From IMG/VR virus record IMGVR_UViG_3300022198_003143, positions 1 to 39,017 of that record: 39,017 nucleotides of DNA; one strand, given 5' to 3'. Under the pieces are notes generated by a model that saw only the letters and a program-made list of their open reading frames with translations, did not search any database and was not told the DNA's origin. Position 1 is the first letter of the stretch. Every line of letters starts with the position of its first letter. A program made the position numbers and the translations under genes. Source of the DNA: a virus. Shown piece after piece: positions 22,777 through 30,336 of this stretch.

Positions 22777-23147
22777 TGATTAGAGATTTGATAGAGTCAA
22801 AAGTGCTAGCAAGAAATTGGACATTCAATGAAATTTCTAACTTGAAATCAACAATAGAATCCCTTTCTAATAATCTATATTCCGAGATGAAACTATCTGA
22901 AAGATTTCAACTAATTAGAGATGTTAGAGTAAATGATGCTTTCGTTGGAAGCACATTTGAAGATGCTATGCGTGAAGCAATCATGGCTTCTTTACAGGCA
23001 GAAGTAGCCGGTATTATCCGTGAAATGTTAAATAGCGCAACAGTTAATTTTGGTGGTAATAATGAAATTTCCGAGACTAGTTTGGGCGGGGAGTCACATT
23101 CCAAACGCCCCTCAGATGAAGAGAAAGAAAGTTCTGACAAAAAGTGA
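22776..23147 (+). CDS. Hypothetical protein, 123 aa
   Basis: A helical protein whose ATG overlaps the nuclease stop (TGATG). It has a helix-rich N-terminal 85 residues (FEDAMREAIMASLQAEVAGI is strongly amphipathic) and a polar Ser/Glu/Lys tail that overlaps the primase start by 86 bases in another frame. The tail's composition suggests the primase frame is the constrained one. Function unknown. Confidence 0.58.
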   Translation: MIRDLIESKVLARNWTFNEISNLKSTIESLSNNLYSEMKLSERFQLIRDVRVNDAFVGSTFEDAMREAIMASLQAEVAGIIREMLNSATVNFGGNNEISETSLGGESHSKRPSDEEKESSDKK

Positions 23148-24105
23148 GTATTCCGAATTTGTGAATGCACACAACAACAGAACGAATGTATATACAACTG
23201 TGTATGATTTTGAAGAATTTTCAGAAACAACTGCTATCGAATCTTCTGTAATCCTTGACCGCATCTTTCTTGATTTTGATGCTCACGGAGAACGGTTACA
23301 GAAAGCATTGGATGATGTAAGAATCGTAATGCAGATGGTAAAGGATGAAGATTTAATACACACGTTGTTCTTTTCAGGGAGGGGATTTCATTTATTCATT
23401 GAAGGAAACCGCACAGACAATATTAGAGATATTCAGGCTTATTTCAAAGTGGTTAAGCAATATCTGTATGAGAATGGTGGAGGCTCTTCTCTCGATGATA
23501 GAGTAGGACAAGCCTCAAGATTGCGAAGGGTTCCAAATACCGTAAATATGGCATCTGATGATGGTTCAGGTAATGTTTTGTATTGCATCCCGCTTTTCTA
23601 TGAGGACGTGTTTTCGATGAACCTTGAAGACATTCTTCTAATGGCGCGAAGTCCAAGACTTATTCCGTTCCAAAAGTCGGGTAGTCAGCGGGTCGTCTTC
23701 CCCGAACAACCCCCTATCGAGATGGTGGAGGGTGAAGTTTCTGTGCCTAAACACAACGGTAAACTCCCCATCCTTCCCTGTTTGCACAACGCCACTATGG
23801 TTGAGAATCCCGGGCATTTTGCACGAGTTTATTTGGTTCAATGGTATAGAGATATCCTCACAGGTTCTTCAGGTATTAGGTTAAATGGAGAACAAATAAA
23901 GGAAGTGTCTGAAAGAATAATGGAAGAATTACATGATGTGTTCGGTTCTTCTGAAGAAATATGGCTAGATTGGAATGAAAGAGAATCTTTTAAGCACGTT
24001 AGTTATATTGTTAGAAATAACAGATATTCTCCTAAGTGCGAAACACTCATATCCAATGGTTATTGTGTAGGAAAATGCTGGAGGTTCCCAAATGGAAAGA
24101 AATGA
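23062..24105 (+). CDS. priS: Archaeo-eukaryotic primase (AEP) small-subunit-like protein
   Basis: A 347-residue primase. The catalytic metal motif FLDFDAHGE (DxD) is near residues 69-77, and SGRGFHLFIE (the sxGxH motif) is near residues 106-115. RVGQASRLRRVPNTVN follows, matching the third motif region and the R-x-P-x-S/N pattern. The C-terminal segment CETLISNGYCVGKC resembles the Cys-rich end of PriL-type C-terminal domains, suggesting a fused single-gene primase. GGTGG five bases upstream supports the ATG at 23062. Neighbours are the polymerase, XPF-like nuclease and helicase. Confidence 0.88.
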   Translation: MKFPRLVWAGSHIPNAPQMKRKKVLTKSEYSEFVNAHNNRTNVYTTVYDFEEFSETTAIESSVILDRIFLDFDAHGERLQKALDDVRIVMQMVKDEDLIHTLFFSGRGFHLFIEGNRTDNIRDIQAYFKVVKQYLYENGGGSSLDDRVGQASRLRRVPNTVNMASDDGSGNVLYCIPLFYEDVFSMNLEDILLMARSPRLIPFQKSGSQRVVFPEQPPIEMVEGEVSVPKHNGKLPILPCLHNATMVENPGHFARVYLVQWYRDILTGSSGIRLNGEQIKEVSERIMEELHDVFGSSEEIWLDWNERESFKHVSYIVRNNRYSPKCETLISNGYCVGKCWRFPNGKK

Positions 24106-24193
24106 TTTACTTTTTTATTCAAGATTCGCTTTTTACACAATAGGTAGCATTGCCTTTTTATTTAATGTATTAGGAGGAATATCACAATGCTGA
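24092..24193 (+). CDS. 33-aa membrane mini-protein
   Basis: A tiny frame supported by GGAGG seven bases upstream and overlapping both neighbours, by 14 bases at its start and 7 at its end. A hydrophobic helix (FAFYTIGSIAFLFNVLGGI) fills most of it. The AGGAGG at its end serves the ERCC4-nuclease start. It could be a real membrane peptide or a leader needed only for translational coupling. Function unknown. Confidence 0.5.
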   Translation: MERNDLLFYSRFAFYTIGSIAFLFNVLGGISQC

Positions 24194-24882
24194 TTATAGA
24201 TTCTAGAGAAAAAGAAGGTTCAAAACTAGTTAGACTAGTTGAGCAAAAGGCCAGAATGCTTAACATCAAAACTGAAAAGAAGTGGCTTGAAATTGGAGAC
24301 TATGTTTTCAATGATGTTTGCTTTGAAGCCAAATCAACTACAGACTTTTTAGGTTCTGTTCTATCTAAGAGAATGTGGACTCAGATTGATAATATGGATA
24401 GGGCATACTCAGTAAACATTGTTTTGATTTACGGAACGATTGAAGAAGCAATCAATAATGTAATTGATAATGCTCCTAACAATATGCCAAGACACACAAG
24501 AGCAATCTTACTAAGAAACAAATTCTTAGGAGCATACGGCAGAATTGTTTTAGATATGGATGCAAAACCCATGTGGGTATCTTCTGAAGAAGAAGCATCT
24601 GAAATTATTGCAGCAGTTTGCAAAATGCAACCGTTAGATAGACCAACTATCAAGCCAAGAATTCATAAAAGGCTAAGTAGTGATGATATGAGAATTGATG
24701 TCCTCTCAACAATAAAGGGCATTTCAGAATCAAAGGCAACAAAATTGATTGAAGAATTTGGTTCTATTATGGAAATTGGAGAGCAAAGGCCCTCTGAAAT
24801 TTCTAAGATTGAAGGTATTGGACCGACAATCGCTGAACGGGTAGTTAATACCCTCAACTCTGAAGAGAAGGTGAAAATATGA
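24187..24882 (+). CDS. XPF/ERCC4-family nuclease with HhH domain
   Basis: A 231-residue structure-specific endonuclease of the XPF/MUS81 type. The ERCC4 core shows IDSREKEG at the N-terminus (Asp5, Arg7, Glu8), GDY at 37-39, ExK at 47-49 (EAKS) and the conserved S-x-x-x-x-R...Q-x-x-N stretch. The C-terminal 60 residues are a double helix-hairpin-helix (TIKGISESKATKLIEEFGSI; KIEGIGPTIAERV). This is the short, helicase-less form found in crenarchaea. It would cut flaps or forks during replication or recombination. AGGAGG lies before the ATG. Confidence 0.94.
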   Translation: MLIIDSREKEGSKLVRLVEQKARMLNIKTEKKWLEIGDYVFNDVCFEAKSTTDFLGSVLSKRMWTQIDNMDRAYSVNIVLIYGTIEEAINNVIDNAPNNMPRHTRAILLRNKFLGAYGRIVLDMDAKPMWVSSEEEASEIIAAVCKMQPLDRPTIKPRIHKRLSSDDMRIDVLSTIKGISESKATKLIEEFGSIMEIGEQRPSEISKIEGIGPTIAERVVNTLNSEEKVKI

Positions 24883-26324
24883 CTGATGAAGATTACGTTG
24901 AAATTTATGAAGAACGCGCCGCAGCATTTTCTGAATCACTTCCCGCCGTTGTGCGAGAGTTTCAGAAATCTGCTCTTGAAGTATCGCACATGAACGATGT
25001 TCCTGCGGCGGTATCTTTTTTTGTTTTGTTAGGGCAAATCTCAAAGGATTTTGTTCGTATTCCTGCGGGACGAAACATTGAAGATAGCCGAATCCATTTT
25101 TGTTGGATTCAGAGTTCAGGAACAGGAAAATCAACACTTTGGAATTTTGTTGGTCCTGTAGCAAAGGGAGTTTTTAAGAAAATTAATGAGAAGGGTCAAC
25201 ACCCAAATATGGTTTGGAATGAAGAAACACGCCCGCAAAACTTTGACATTTTCTCACTTACAGATTACTCGGATGCAACCCTTATCGGTGGTTTTAACAA
25301 GAAAATCAACGATGATGGAGAAACTGAATTAGAACACGTTCCCGGCCATTTAGAAGGTGCGGGTCTTGCTCATTGGGACGAGTTTGAGTATTCAGGTGTG
25401 TTTAAACCAACACAACACAATGAATCTTCTATTGTGTATCTTAACACACTAATGAACACTCTTGCTGGTGAGTCTTGGGTAATTAGTAAAGCACTTCGTC
25501 AATTCGATAATGAAGTTAAGTATTGTTTTAGTCAGCGTTCTGTTATGGCTATGACGTATCCTCCTGAAAACCTAAGTGATGTTATTGCGAATAAAGGTGT
25601 TCTTCAGCGTATGCTTTTGTATGTTTGGGACACGCCTGAACACATCCAACAAAACATGAGAAGGAAGCAGATTGAATTAGCGGGAACATACGAAGAAGTT
25701 AACCAACCCGTTGATAAATATGTAAATGCTCTTTTTAAGATTTATGAAGCATTATACGATAGGTTCAATGATGCGGGAAGAAATTCTCTTGAAACAATTC
25801 GGTTCTCCGAGGCTTTTCAGGATGCCTTGATGCTTGAATACGAAAACATGGAGTCTTACATTAACAACACAAACGCCGAAGTTCGTAAAGTAGCGCAAAA
25901 CTTTACTACCAGATTGATGAAAATCCTCATGAAGATGAGTGTTCTGTGTTCGATTGCAGAAGCCCCATCAATTAAGGATAAAAGCCAAAGGTTCATTGTA
26001 AATCCAAGAAACGTCCGTCAAGCAGGTAGCGTTGTCCGACAATGTTATAGCACATTGGTTGATTGGTTGGAACAGGGCCTACGGGTCAAGCGTCAGTCAC
26101 TTTCTGAAAAGTCAATGTTCCCCTTATTCGTTAAATGCTATACGGACATGGAAAAGGACGAAGACGGCTTCGTTTCAAAGAAAGACTTGCTTTCTGAAGT
26201 TATGACAAAAGGAAAGAAATCACAACCTTCTGTATATAATTATTTTAGAAAGATTCAGCATAAATTCAAAGAAGATAAAAAAGGCCGAGCGGTCTATATT
26301 AAACTACTAGGTGATGAAGAATGA
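24879..26324 (+). CDS. AAA+/P-loop replicative helicase-like protein
   Basis: A 481-residue P-loop ATPase. Walker A QSSGTGKST ends at residue 86, and Walker B LAHWDEFE has Asp167 and Glu168. A sensor-like AMTYPPENL and an arginine-rich RMLLYVWD follow. The C-terminal ~70 residues look like a winged helix (GFVSKKDLLSEV...SVYNYFRKI), as in MCM. There is no N-terminal zinc or OB region of MCM, so it is a minimal or DUF3987-like helicase. It is the only helicase candidate in this module, so it probably drives the fork. ATGA overlap with the ERCC4 gene. Confidence 0.72.
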   Translation: MTDEDYVEIYEERAAAFSESLPAVVREFQKSALEVSHMNDVPAAVSFFVLLGQISKDFVRIPAGRNIEDSRIHFCWIQSSGTGKSTLWNFVGPVAKGVFKKINEKGQHPNMVWNEETRPQNFDIFSLTDYSDATLIGGFNKKINDDGETELEHVPGHLEGAGLAHWDEFEYSGVFKPTQHNESSIVYLNTLMNTLAGESWVISKALRQFDNEVKYCFSQRSVMAMTYPPENLSDVIANKGVLQRMLLYVWDTPEHIQQNMRRKQIELAGTYEEVNQPVDKYVNALFKIYEALYDRFNDAGRNSLETIRFSEAFQDALMLEYENMESYINNTNAEVRKVAQNFTTRLMKILMKMSVLCSIAEAPSIKDKSQRFIVNPRNVRQAGSVVRQCYSTLVDWLEQGLRVKRQSLSEKSMFPLFVKCYTDMEKDEDGFVSKKDLLSEVMTKGKKSQPSVYNYFRKIQHKFKEDKKGRAVYIKLLGDEE

Positions 26325-26539
26325 AGTGGGAAAACACATATAAAGTTTTTGAAGTATCAAAAGGACCCAAAGTAATTATTGAAGCCCTTGATACTTACGG
26401 TGCTGATGGTTGGGAATGTTCATCAATGGTAACTGTTGCAGGACAGAACATTGTTGTGTTTCTTAAGCGTCGTATCGAAGAAGAACAAACAAAAGACAAA
26501 TCAGAAGAAAAGTTGAGCAAACTGTGGTCTGGTGAGTGA
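26321..26539 (+). CDS. DUF4177-like small protein
   Basis: A 72-residue protein whose YKVFEVSKGP...LDTYGADGWECSSM...VVFLKRR follows the pattern of DUF4177 (YKVVE...LNELGxEGWELVSV...FKR), a small beta-alpha-beta fold of unknown function common in phages and bacteria. ATGA overlap with the helicase-like gene. The C-terminal 25 residues are charged and probably disordered. Confidence 0.7.
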   Translation: MKWENTYKVFEVSKGPKVIIEALDTYGADGWECSSMVTVAGQNIVVFLKRRIEEEQTKDKSEEKLSKLWSGE

Positions 26540-26540
26540 A

Positions 26541-27134
26541 ATGAACGTAATGGCTATTGACTTAGAGACTAAGAATATGTCTCACGAAATCGGTGGCTTT
26601 GGTAATACCCATATGTTTCAAGTTTCAACCGTAACCACTTGGGATGGCTCAACAGGAACGGCGTATGTTGATGAGGCCGTGAATACCTTTGCTAAGGGCG
26701 GTCACATCGTCAAAAGTCTGCGCGACCTGAAATATGACCTTGACGATTTTCAGAAGGCAGGTGGCCTGCTATTAGGCCACAATATCGCGGCGTTTGACCT
26801 ACCTATCCTGCGTGATTCTATGGACATATACTGCATTCGTAAGTTCTTAGAAGAAGAACAGTATATTGATACTAGCAAGATTCTTCTGAAAGGTCACGGT
26901 GAACGCTTTAGACTTCAAAACTTAGTCGAGTGTTCTTTAGATGCGTCTAAGATGATGGATTCAGCCGATGCTCCCGCCTTATGGAAGGCAGGGGACTATG
27001 ATACGGTCGTGGATTACTGCCTAAAGGATAGCCAATTAGTCTATGAACTTTGGAAGTATGGGCAAGAAAATGGTATAGTGAAGGCTTTCTCTATTGAAAA
27101 AGAAGAGTTTGTTGATTTAGGAGTTGATTGGTGA
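26541..27134 (+). CDS. DEDD-family 3'-5' exonuclease
   Basis: A 197-residue RNase-H-fold exonuclease like DnaQ or the polymerase exonuclease domain. Exo I is AIDLET with Asp7 and Glu9, Exo II is GHNIAAFDLPIL, and Exo III is YCLKDSQLVYEL. The polymerase in this window already has its own exonuclease, so this one probably serves repair, primer removal or RNA/DNA end trimming. GGTG precedes the ATG at 26541. No polymerase or helicase domain is attached. Confidence 0.88.
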   Translation: MNVMAIDLETKNMSHEIGGFGNTHMFQVSTVTTWDGSTGTAYVDEAVNTFAKGGHIVKSLRDLKYDLDDFQKAGGLLLGHNIAAFDLPILRDSMDIYCIRKFLEEEQYIDTSKILLKGHGERFRLQNLVECSLDASKMMDSADAPALWKAGDYDTVVDYCLKDSQLVYELWKYGQENGIVKAFSIEKEEFVDLGVDW

Positions 27135-27286
27135 TGACAGGTTGGGAAATTTTCTTTCTGATTTTATTTATGCTAGTTGTTTTATTGCTGTTCTTTGCAG
27201 CATTTGGTGGTTCTAATATCACCGATGAATCTGTTGAGCAGTATATGGCTAGGTTAGTAAATCAGCGTGAGAAAGATGGCTCTTAA
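27134..27286 (+). CDS. Small single-pass membrane protein
   Basis: A 50-residue protein with one hydrophobic helix (FFLILFMLVVLLLFFAAFGG, residues 7-26) followed by a charged tail. The ATG overlaps the exonuclease stop as TGATG. Its topology is likely N-end out with a cytoplasmic tail. It could be a holin-like or membrane-tether peptide; no further evidence. Confidence 0.62.
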   Translation: MTGWEIFFLILFMLVVLLLFFAAFGGSNITDESVEQYMARLVNQREKDGS

Positions 27287-27434
27287 GCAGCAATGTCCGT
27301 TTTGCACAGAACAGACATTAGCGAAGCGGCTAATCGCCTTTTATGTAGGTTCGCCCGGACAGGTGAAACTATGGGAATGCCGTGATTGCTTGGGTATTTG
27401 GTCTAATCAGACACTAAGGGGGGTCGAGGGGTAA
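27276..27434 (+). CDS. Zinc-ribbon mini-protein, last gene of the + strand operon
   Basis: A 52-residue protein with CPFC (residues 7-10) and CRDC (36-39), separated by about 25 residues as in a zinc ribbon, with WECRDCLGIW like transcription-factor ribbons. It overlaps the preceding gene by 11 bases, and its stop lies inside the loop of the terminator hairpin. Function unknown. Confidence 0.62.
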   Translation: MALKQQCPFCTEQTLAKRLIAFYVGSPGQVKLWECRDCLGIWSNQTLRGVEG

Positions 27435-27458
27435 AACCCTCGGCCTCCCATTTTTTTT
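27418..27458 (+). terminator. Intrinsic-type terminator at the convergent junction
   Basis: Bases 27418-27430 pair with 27437-27449 in an unbroken 13-base-pair stem with two G-T pairs and a 6-base loop, followed after one A by T8 (27451-27458). The T-tract is on the + strand only, so it ends the + strand operon and would not work the same way for the - strand tail genes, whose last stop is at 27503. Archaeal RNA polymerase stops at oligo-T alone; the stem is an addition resembling bacterial terminators. The 68-base gap 27435-27502 holds only this and AT-rich sequence. Confidence 0.88.
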
Positions 27459-27502
27459 ACGCATTTTGAATTTGGGTCCGAAATTTAATCGTATTAGTTT
27501 AT

Positions 27503-28396
27503 TTATGAGAATAAAAGAACATTTCCATTTCCAGCAGGATGCGCTCCGACAATAACTACCTTATCACCTGTTGCGTTCCAATCAAACCCTGTAATAAATG
27601 TAATCCAACCGACATAAGGAGAAGATGGGTAAGTTCCGATAGAAATATCCATTTTAAGATTTTTAGAGTATGTTCCTGTTGTTACATCAAATGCTGTTGA
27701 CAATTCATATTGGGCAATTGCAGGATAATGTAAAGGAGATGTTCCATCTCCAAAACTATCTCTATATGAGACAAACATTTTTGTCCCATCCGCCGAAAAT
27801 CTAATACAAGTTAGATTGTTAATTGAACCTCCATCTGAATCTGTATCTGTTGATGTGGTTAATGAAGTAAATGAACCACGAGTTTGAATGTTCCAAGGTG
27901 TTGATAAAGTAGCCTGACTTACTGTTCCTGCACGGCAATAAAATACTTTAGTTCCTGTATCATTGAAGGCCACACCCTGAAGGTCGCCAAGTCCGGGCGA
28001 ATTCGTGGAAGCAGAACCAATACCCGTAAGTGTATATGCTGAAGATGTTCTTTGGTATGCAGTTCCATTACTTCCGCTGTATACTAATTTAGTTCCAAAA
28101 TTACCCCAAGTTGCACCACGGATTGCCGTTACACCCGTATTTAAAGTAGAAATAGTATTTGTCGTATCATATCTAGGAACAGGCAATGTTTCTGAAGAAA
28201 AATCATATTGTCTGATATAACCATCAGTCATAGCAAATGAAATTGTCCCGCCACCAATAAATAAATCAGTTGCTTCTTTACCACTTACTACTATGTTCGC
28301 TGAAGAAGAAGCGGGAAGTGAGAATAAAGATAAATCGTATTCAGATACGCTATTTGCTTTATCCTCAGCACAAGACCCTGCTACGGCCAAATACAT
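27503..28396 (-). CDS. Beta-propeller-like tail protein, probable receptor-binding tip
   Basis: A 297-residue protein built from repeats that look like propeller blades: GTKLVYSGS, VAFNDTGTKVFYCR, IRFSADGTKMFVSY and FDWNATGDKVVIVG, each followed by a strand such as ATLSTPWNI or AIAQYELSTAFDV. Such WD40/YVTN-like repeats occur at tips of phage tail fibres. It is the last gene of the tail operon, four bases after the fibre gene, with AGGTG before the ATG. No signal peptide. Binding of a host surface glycan or protein is inferred. Confidence 0.68.
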   Translation of the reverse strand: MYLAVAGSCAEDKANSVSEYDLSLFSLPASSSANIVVSGKEATDLFIGGGTISFAMTDGYIRQYDFSSETLPVPRYDTTNTISTLNTGVTAIRGATWGNFGTKLVYSGSNGTAYQRTSSAYTLTGIGSASTNSPGLGDLQGVAFNDTGTKVFYCRAGTVSQATLSTPWNIQTRGSFTSLTTSTDTDSDGGSINNLTCIRFSADGTKMFVSYRDSFGDGTSPLHYPAIAQYELSTAFDVTTGTYSKNLKMDISIGTYPSSPYVGWITFITGFDWNATGDKVVIVGAHPAGNGNVLLFS

Positions 28397-28400
28397 TTAA

Positions 28401-29999
28401 TCACGCACCTAATACTATCCAATTCGTTCCATCAGAAATACAGGTTACACCATTATATGCCGTAATTGTGATTGATGATGCTGAACCATTCATATTGTTT
28501 CCATTACCGTCTAAGGTTACATCATTACCGTTTGCCAAAATGCTGTATTGTTCGCCTGCTGAATGACTAGCGGGTAAGGTAATTGTTTGGCTAGCAGCAG
28601 TAACGAAAAGATATTTACCGGCATCTGCACTTGTTAATGTTGATGTGGTTTTAGTATCAGTTGCTAATTTAGTAGCAGTAAGAGTAACGCAATTAATATC
28701 GCCTGTAATATTAATATTGCCTGTTCCTGTAATATCTTGAGAGTTTAAATCTAAATTACCACCAAGTTGCGGTGTAGTATCTTCAACTATATCTGTAATA
28801 CCTGTGTCTGTATCTGTATCAACATCAGTATCAAGAATATACCAACCGGGCGTAACAGTAGCAACGTCATTAACATATTGTAGTGTAATTCCTTCCATTG
28901 ATTCTAACGTAATTTGTGTAGCACCTGTTCTTCTTTGGTCGCTAGCCGCTCCTGCCCCATCAACGTTACTAGTTGTATTAATGGTTACTTGAGTAGCGGC
29001 TACGTTTTTAATTTGAATAACTTGTCCAGACATTCCATCCGCTAAAGTTAAACTAGCGGTAATATAATAAATAGAATTAGCATAATTTATCGCTGCTAAT
29101 TCCGTAGTGGAAGTAATTGGGTCTACCGAAGGAACTACAGTTTTTCCATTATTAACCAATCCGTCAATAGTAATATCCCAAGTAGTAGTTCGTCCTCTAT
29201 CAGTTATACTTTGCAATGTATCGCTTTCAGTAGTAAGATATACATTTGAATCAACAGAACCATCTGCTTTCAAAAACTCAGAAGAGGTTCCGCCTGTCTT
29301 AACAAAACTATTTGCGGTAATGCTGTTAGTTGTAGTTGCTCCCGAATCCGTTACTGTCTGTAATGTTTCCGAAGTAGTGGGTGCTAAATCTCTAATTTGT
29401 TGAGGAGTTACTGTTTTTAACGTATTATTAGTCGCATCTTTAATGTAAACCCTATCGTTTGCTCCGTCTAAAGTAACATCTGATGTTCCTGTAATTAAAA
29501 CGCCATTAGCATTTCCGGTAATTGTTCCTGCTTCAGTATATCCTGAAGAATCATAACCGATGCTTAATGAGTTTGCTGTCTTATCAATAGAAAGATATTG
29601 AATACTCATAGGATTAGTCCCTGTGTGAGCAAAAATACCGATAACTACATCACCGGAAGCATATTCAGGAACTTTATCAACAGCAGTAGGATTAATCAAA
29701 ACAATACCGGAAGCGCGGGCAACCAATAAATGATAACCCGTTGTGTATGTGGTGCTTAAGGTAATTCCTCCGCCTGTAATTGATACTTTAGAACCATCTC
29801 TAAAAATTACACCATTAGCAATCGTCGCCGTTGTTGCAGTAACAGAAGTAGCATCAAATCCACTAATGGGATAATTGCCTCCCATGCCTAAACTCAATGC
29901 CTTGATTAAGCCTGTGTGTGGATTATCCACACCATCTTCAACTTGCGTTAAGGCTCCACCTGAAGCCATTTGACTAAAATATCCGGGATTGCTAACCAT
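28401..29999 (-). CDS. Tail fibre protein with repeats
   Basis: A 532-residue Thr/Ser/Asn-rich protein, typical of trimeric fibres. It contains two copies of a TLQ-[TS]-[VI]-TD-x-G-x-TTT motif (near TLQTVTDSGATTTNSIT and TLQSITDRGRTTTWDIT), as in long-tail-fibre shafts, and EFLKADGSVDSN. The C-terminal ADAGKYLFVTAASQTITLPA and DGTNWIVLG resemble fibre domains found in many phages. The N-terminal region DGVDNPHTGLIKALSLGMG may attach to the virion. AGGTGGAG precedes the ATG. It is followed by the propeller-like gene. Confidence 0.85.
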   Translation of the reverse strand: MVSNPGYFSQMASGGALTQVEDGVDNPHTGLIKALSLGMGGNYPISGFDATSVTATTATIANGVIFRDGSKVSITGGGITLSTTYTTGYHLLVARASGIVLINPTAVDKVPEYASGDVVIGIFAHTGTNPMSIQYLSIDKTANSLSIGYDSSGYTEAGTITGNANGVLITGTSDVTLDGANDRVYIKDATNNTLKTVTPQQIRDLAPTTSETLQTVTDSGATTTNSITANSFVKTGGTSSEFLKADGSVDSNVYLTTESDTLQSITDRGRTTTWDITIDGLVNNGKTVVPSVDPITSTTELAAINYANSIYYITASLTLADGMSGQVIQIKNVAATQVTINTTSNVDGAGAASDQRRTGATQITLESMEGITLQYVNDVATVTPGWYILDTDVDTDTDTGITDIVEDTTPQLGGNLDLNSQDITGTGNINITGDINCVTLTATKLATDTKTTSTLTSADAGKYLFVTAASQTITLPASHSAGEQYSILANGNDVTLDGNGNNMNGSASSITITAYNGVTCISDGTNWIVLGA

Positions 30000-30000
30000 A

Positions 30001-30336
30001 TCACTCCACCTCTAAAATAAAGATAATTTCAAGCGTTTCTGTTGAAGAAAAAGGCCCTACACCTTCAAATGCTTCTCTTGCCCACATATCAGTTCCATCA
30101 AAGAAACCTGCTTCTCTTATGACTTTTCCTGAAATAGAAGAGCCGGGGATTGACAATTTAACTTCAACTACGTTAGCCGTTGAAATATCAGTAGTTACTG
30201 TTGGTGTAACTGAAACTTCAACATCTAAGTCTGTTGCCGCAGGACTTGTTGAATTACCACCAAGACCTACTTTACCACCATCAACATTATTTTTAATATA
30301 CGTTGCTAACGTATTTCTTAATGTATCTGTAATCAA
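30001..30336 (-). CDS. Small tail/fibre-associated protein
   Basis: A 111-residue beta-rich protein with GKVIREAGFFDGTDMWAREAF, a pattern shared by short phage tail-fibre/baseplate adaptor proteins (x-REIGLFD...R). TTG start in a TTGA overlap with the hub gene, with AGGATGTGG upstream; no ATG alternative exists nearby. It probably links hub and fibre. The assignment is by pattern and position. Confidence 0.68.
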   Translation of the reverse strand: MITDTLRNTLATYIKNNVDGGKVGLGGNSTSPAATDLDVEVSVTPTVTTDISTANVVEVKLSIPGSSISGKVIREAGFFDGTDMWAREAFEGVGPFSSTETLEIIFILEVE

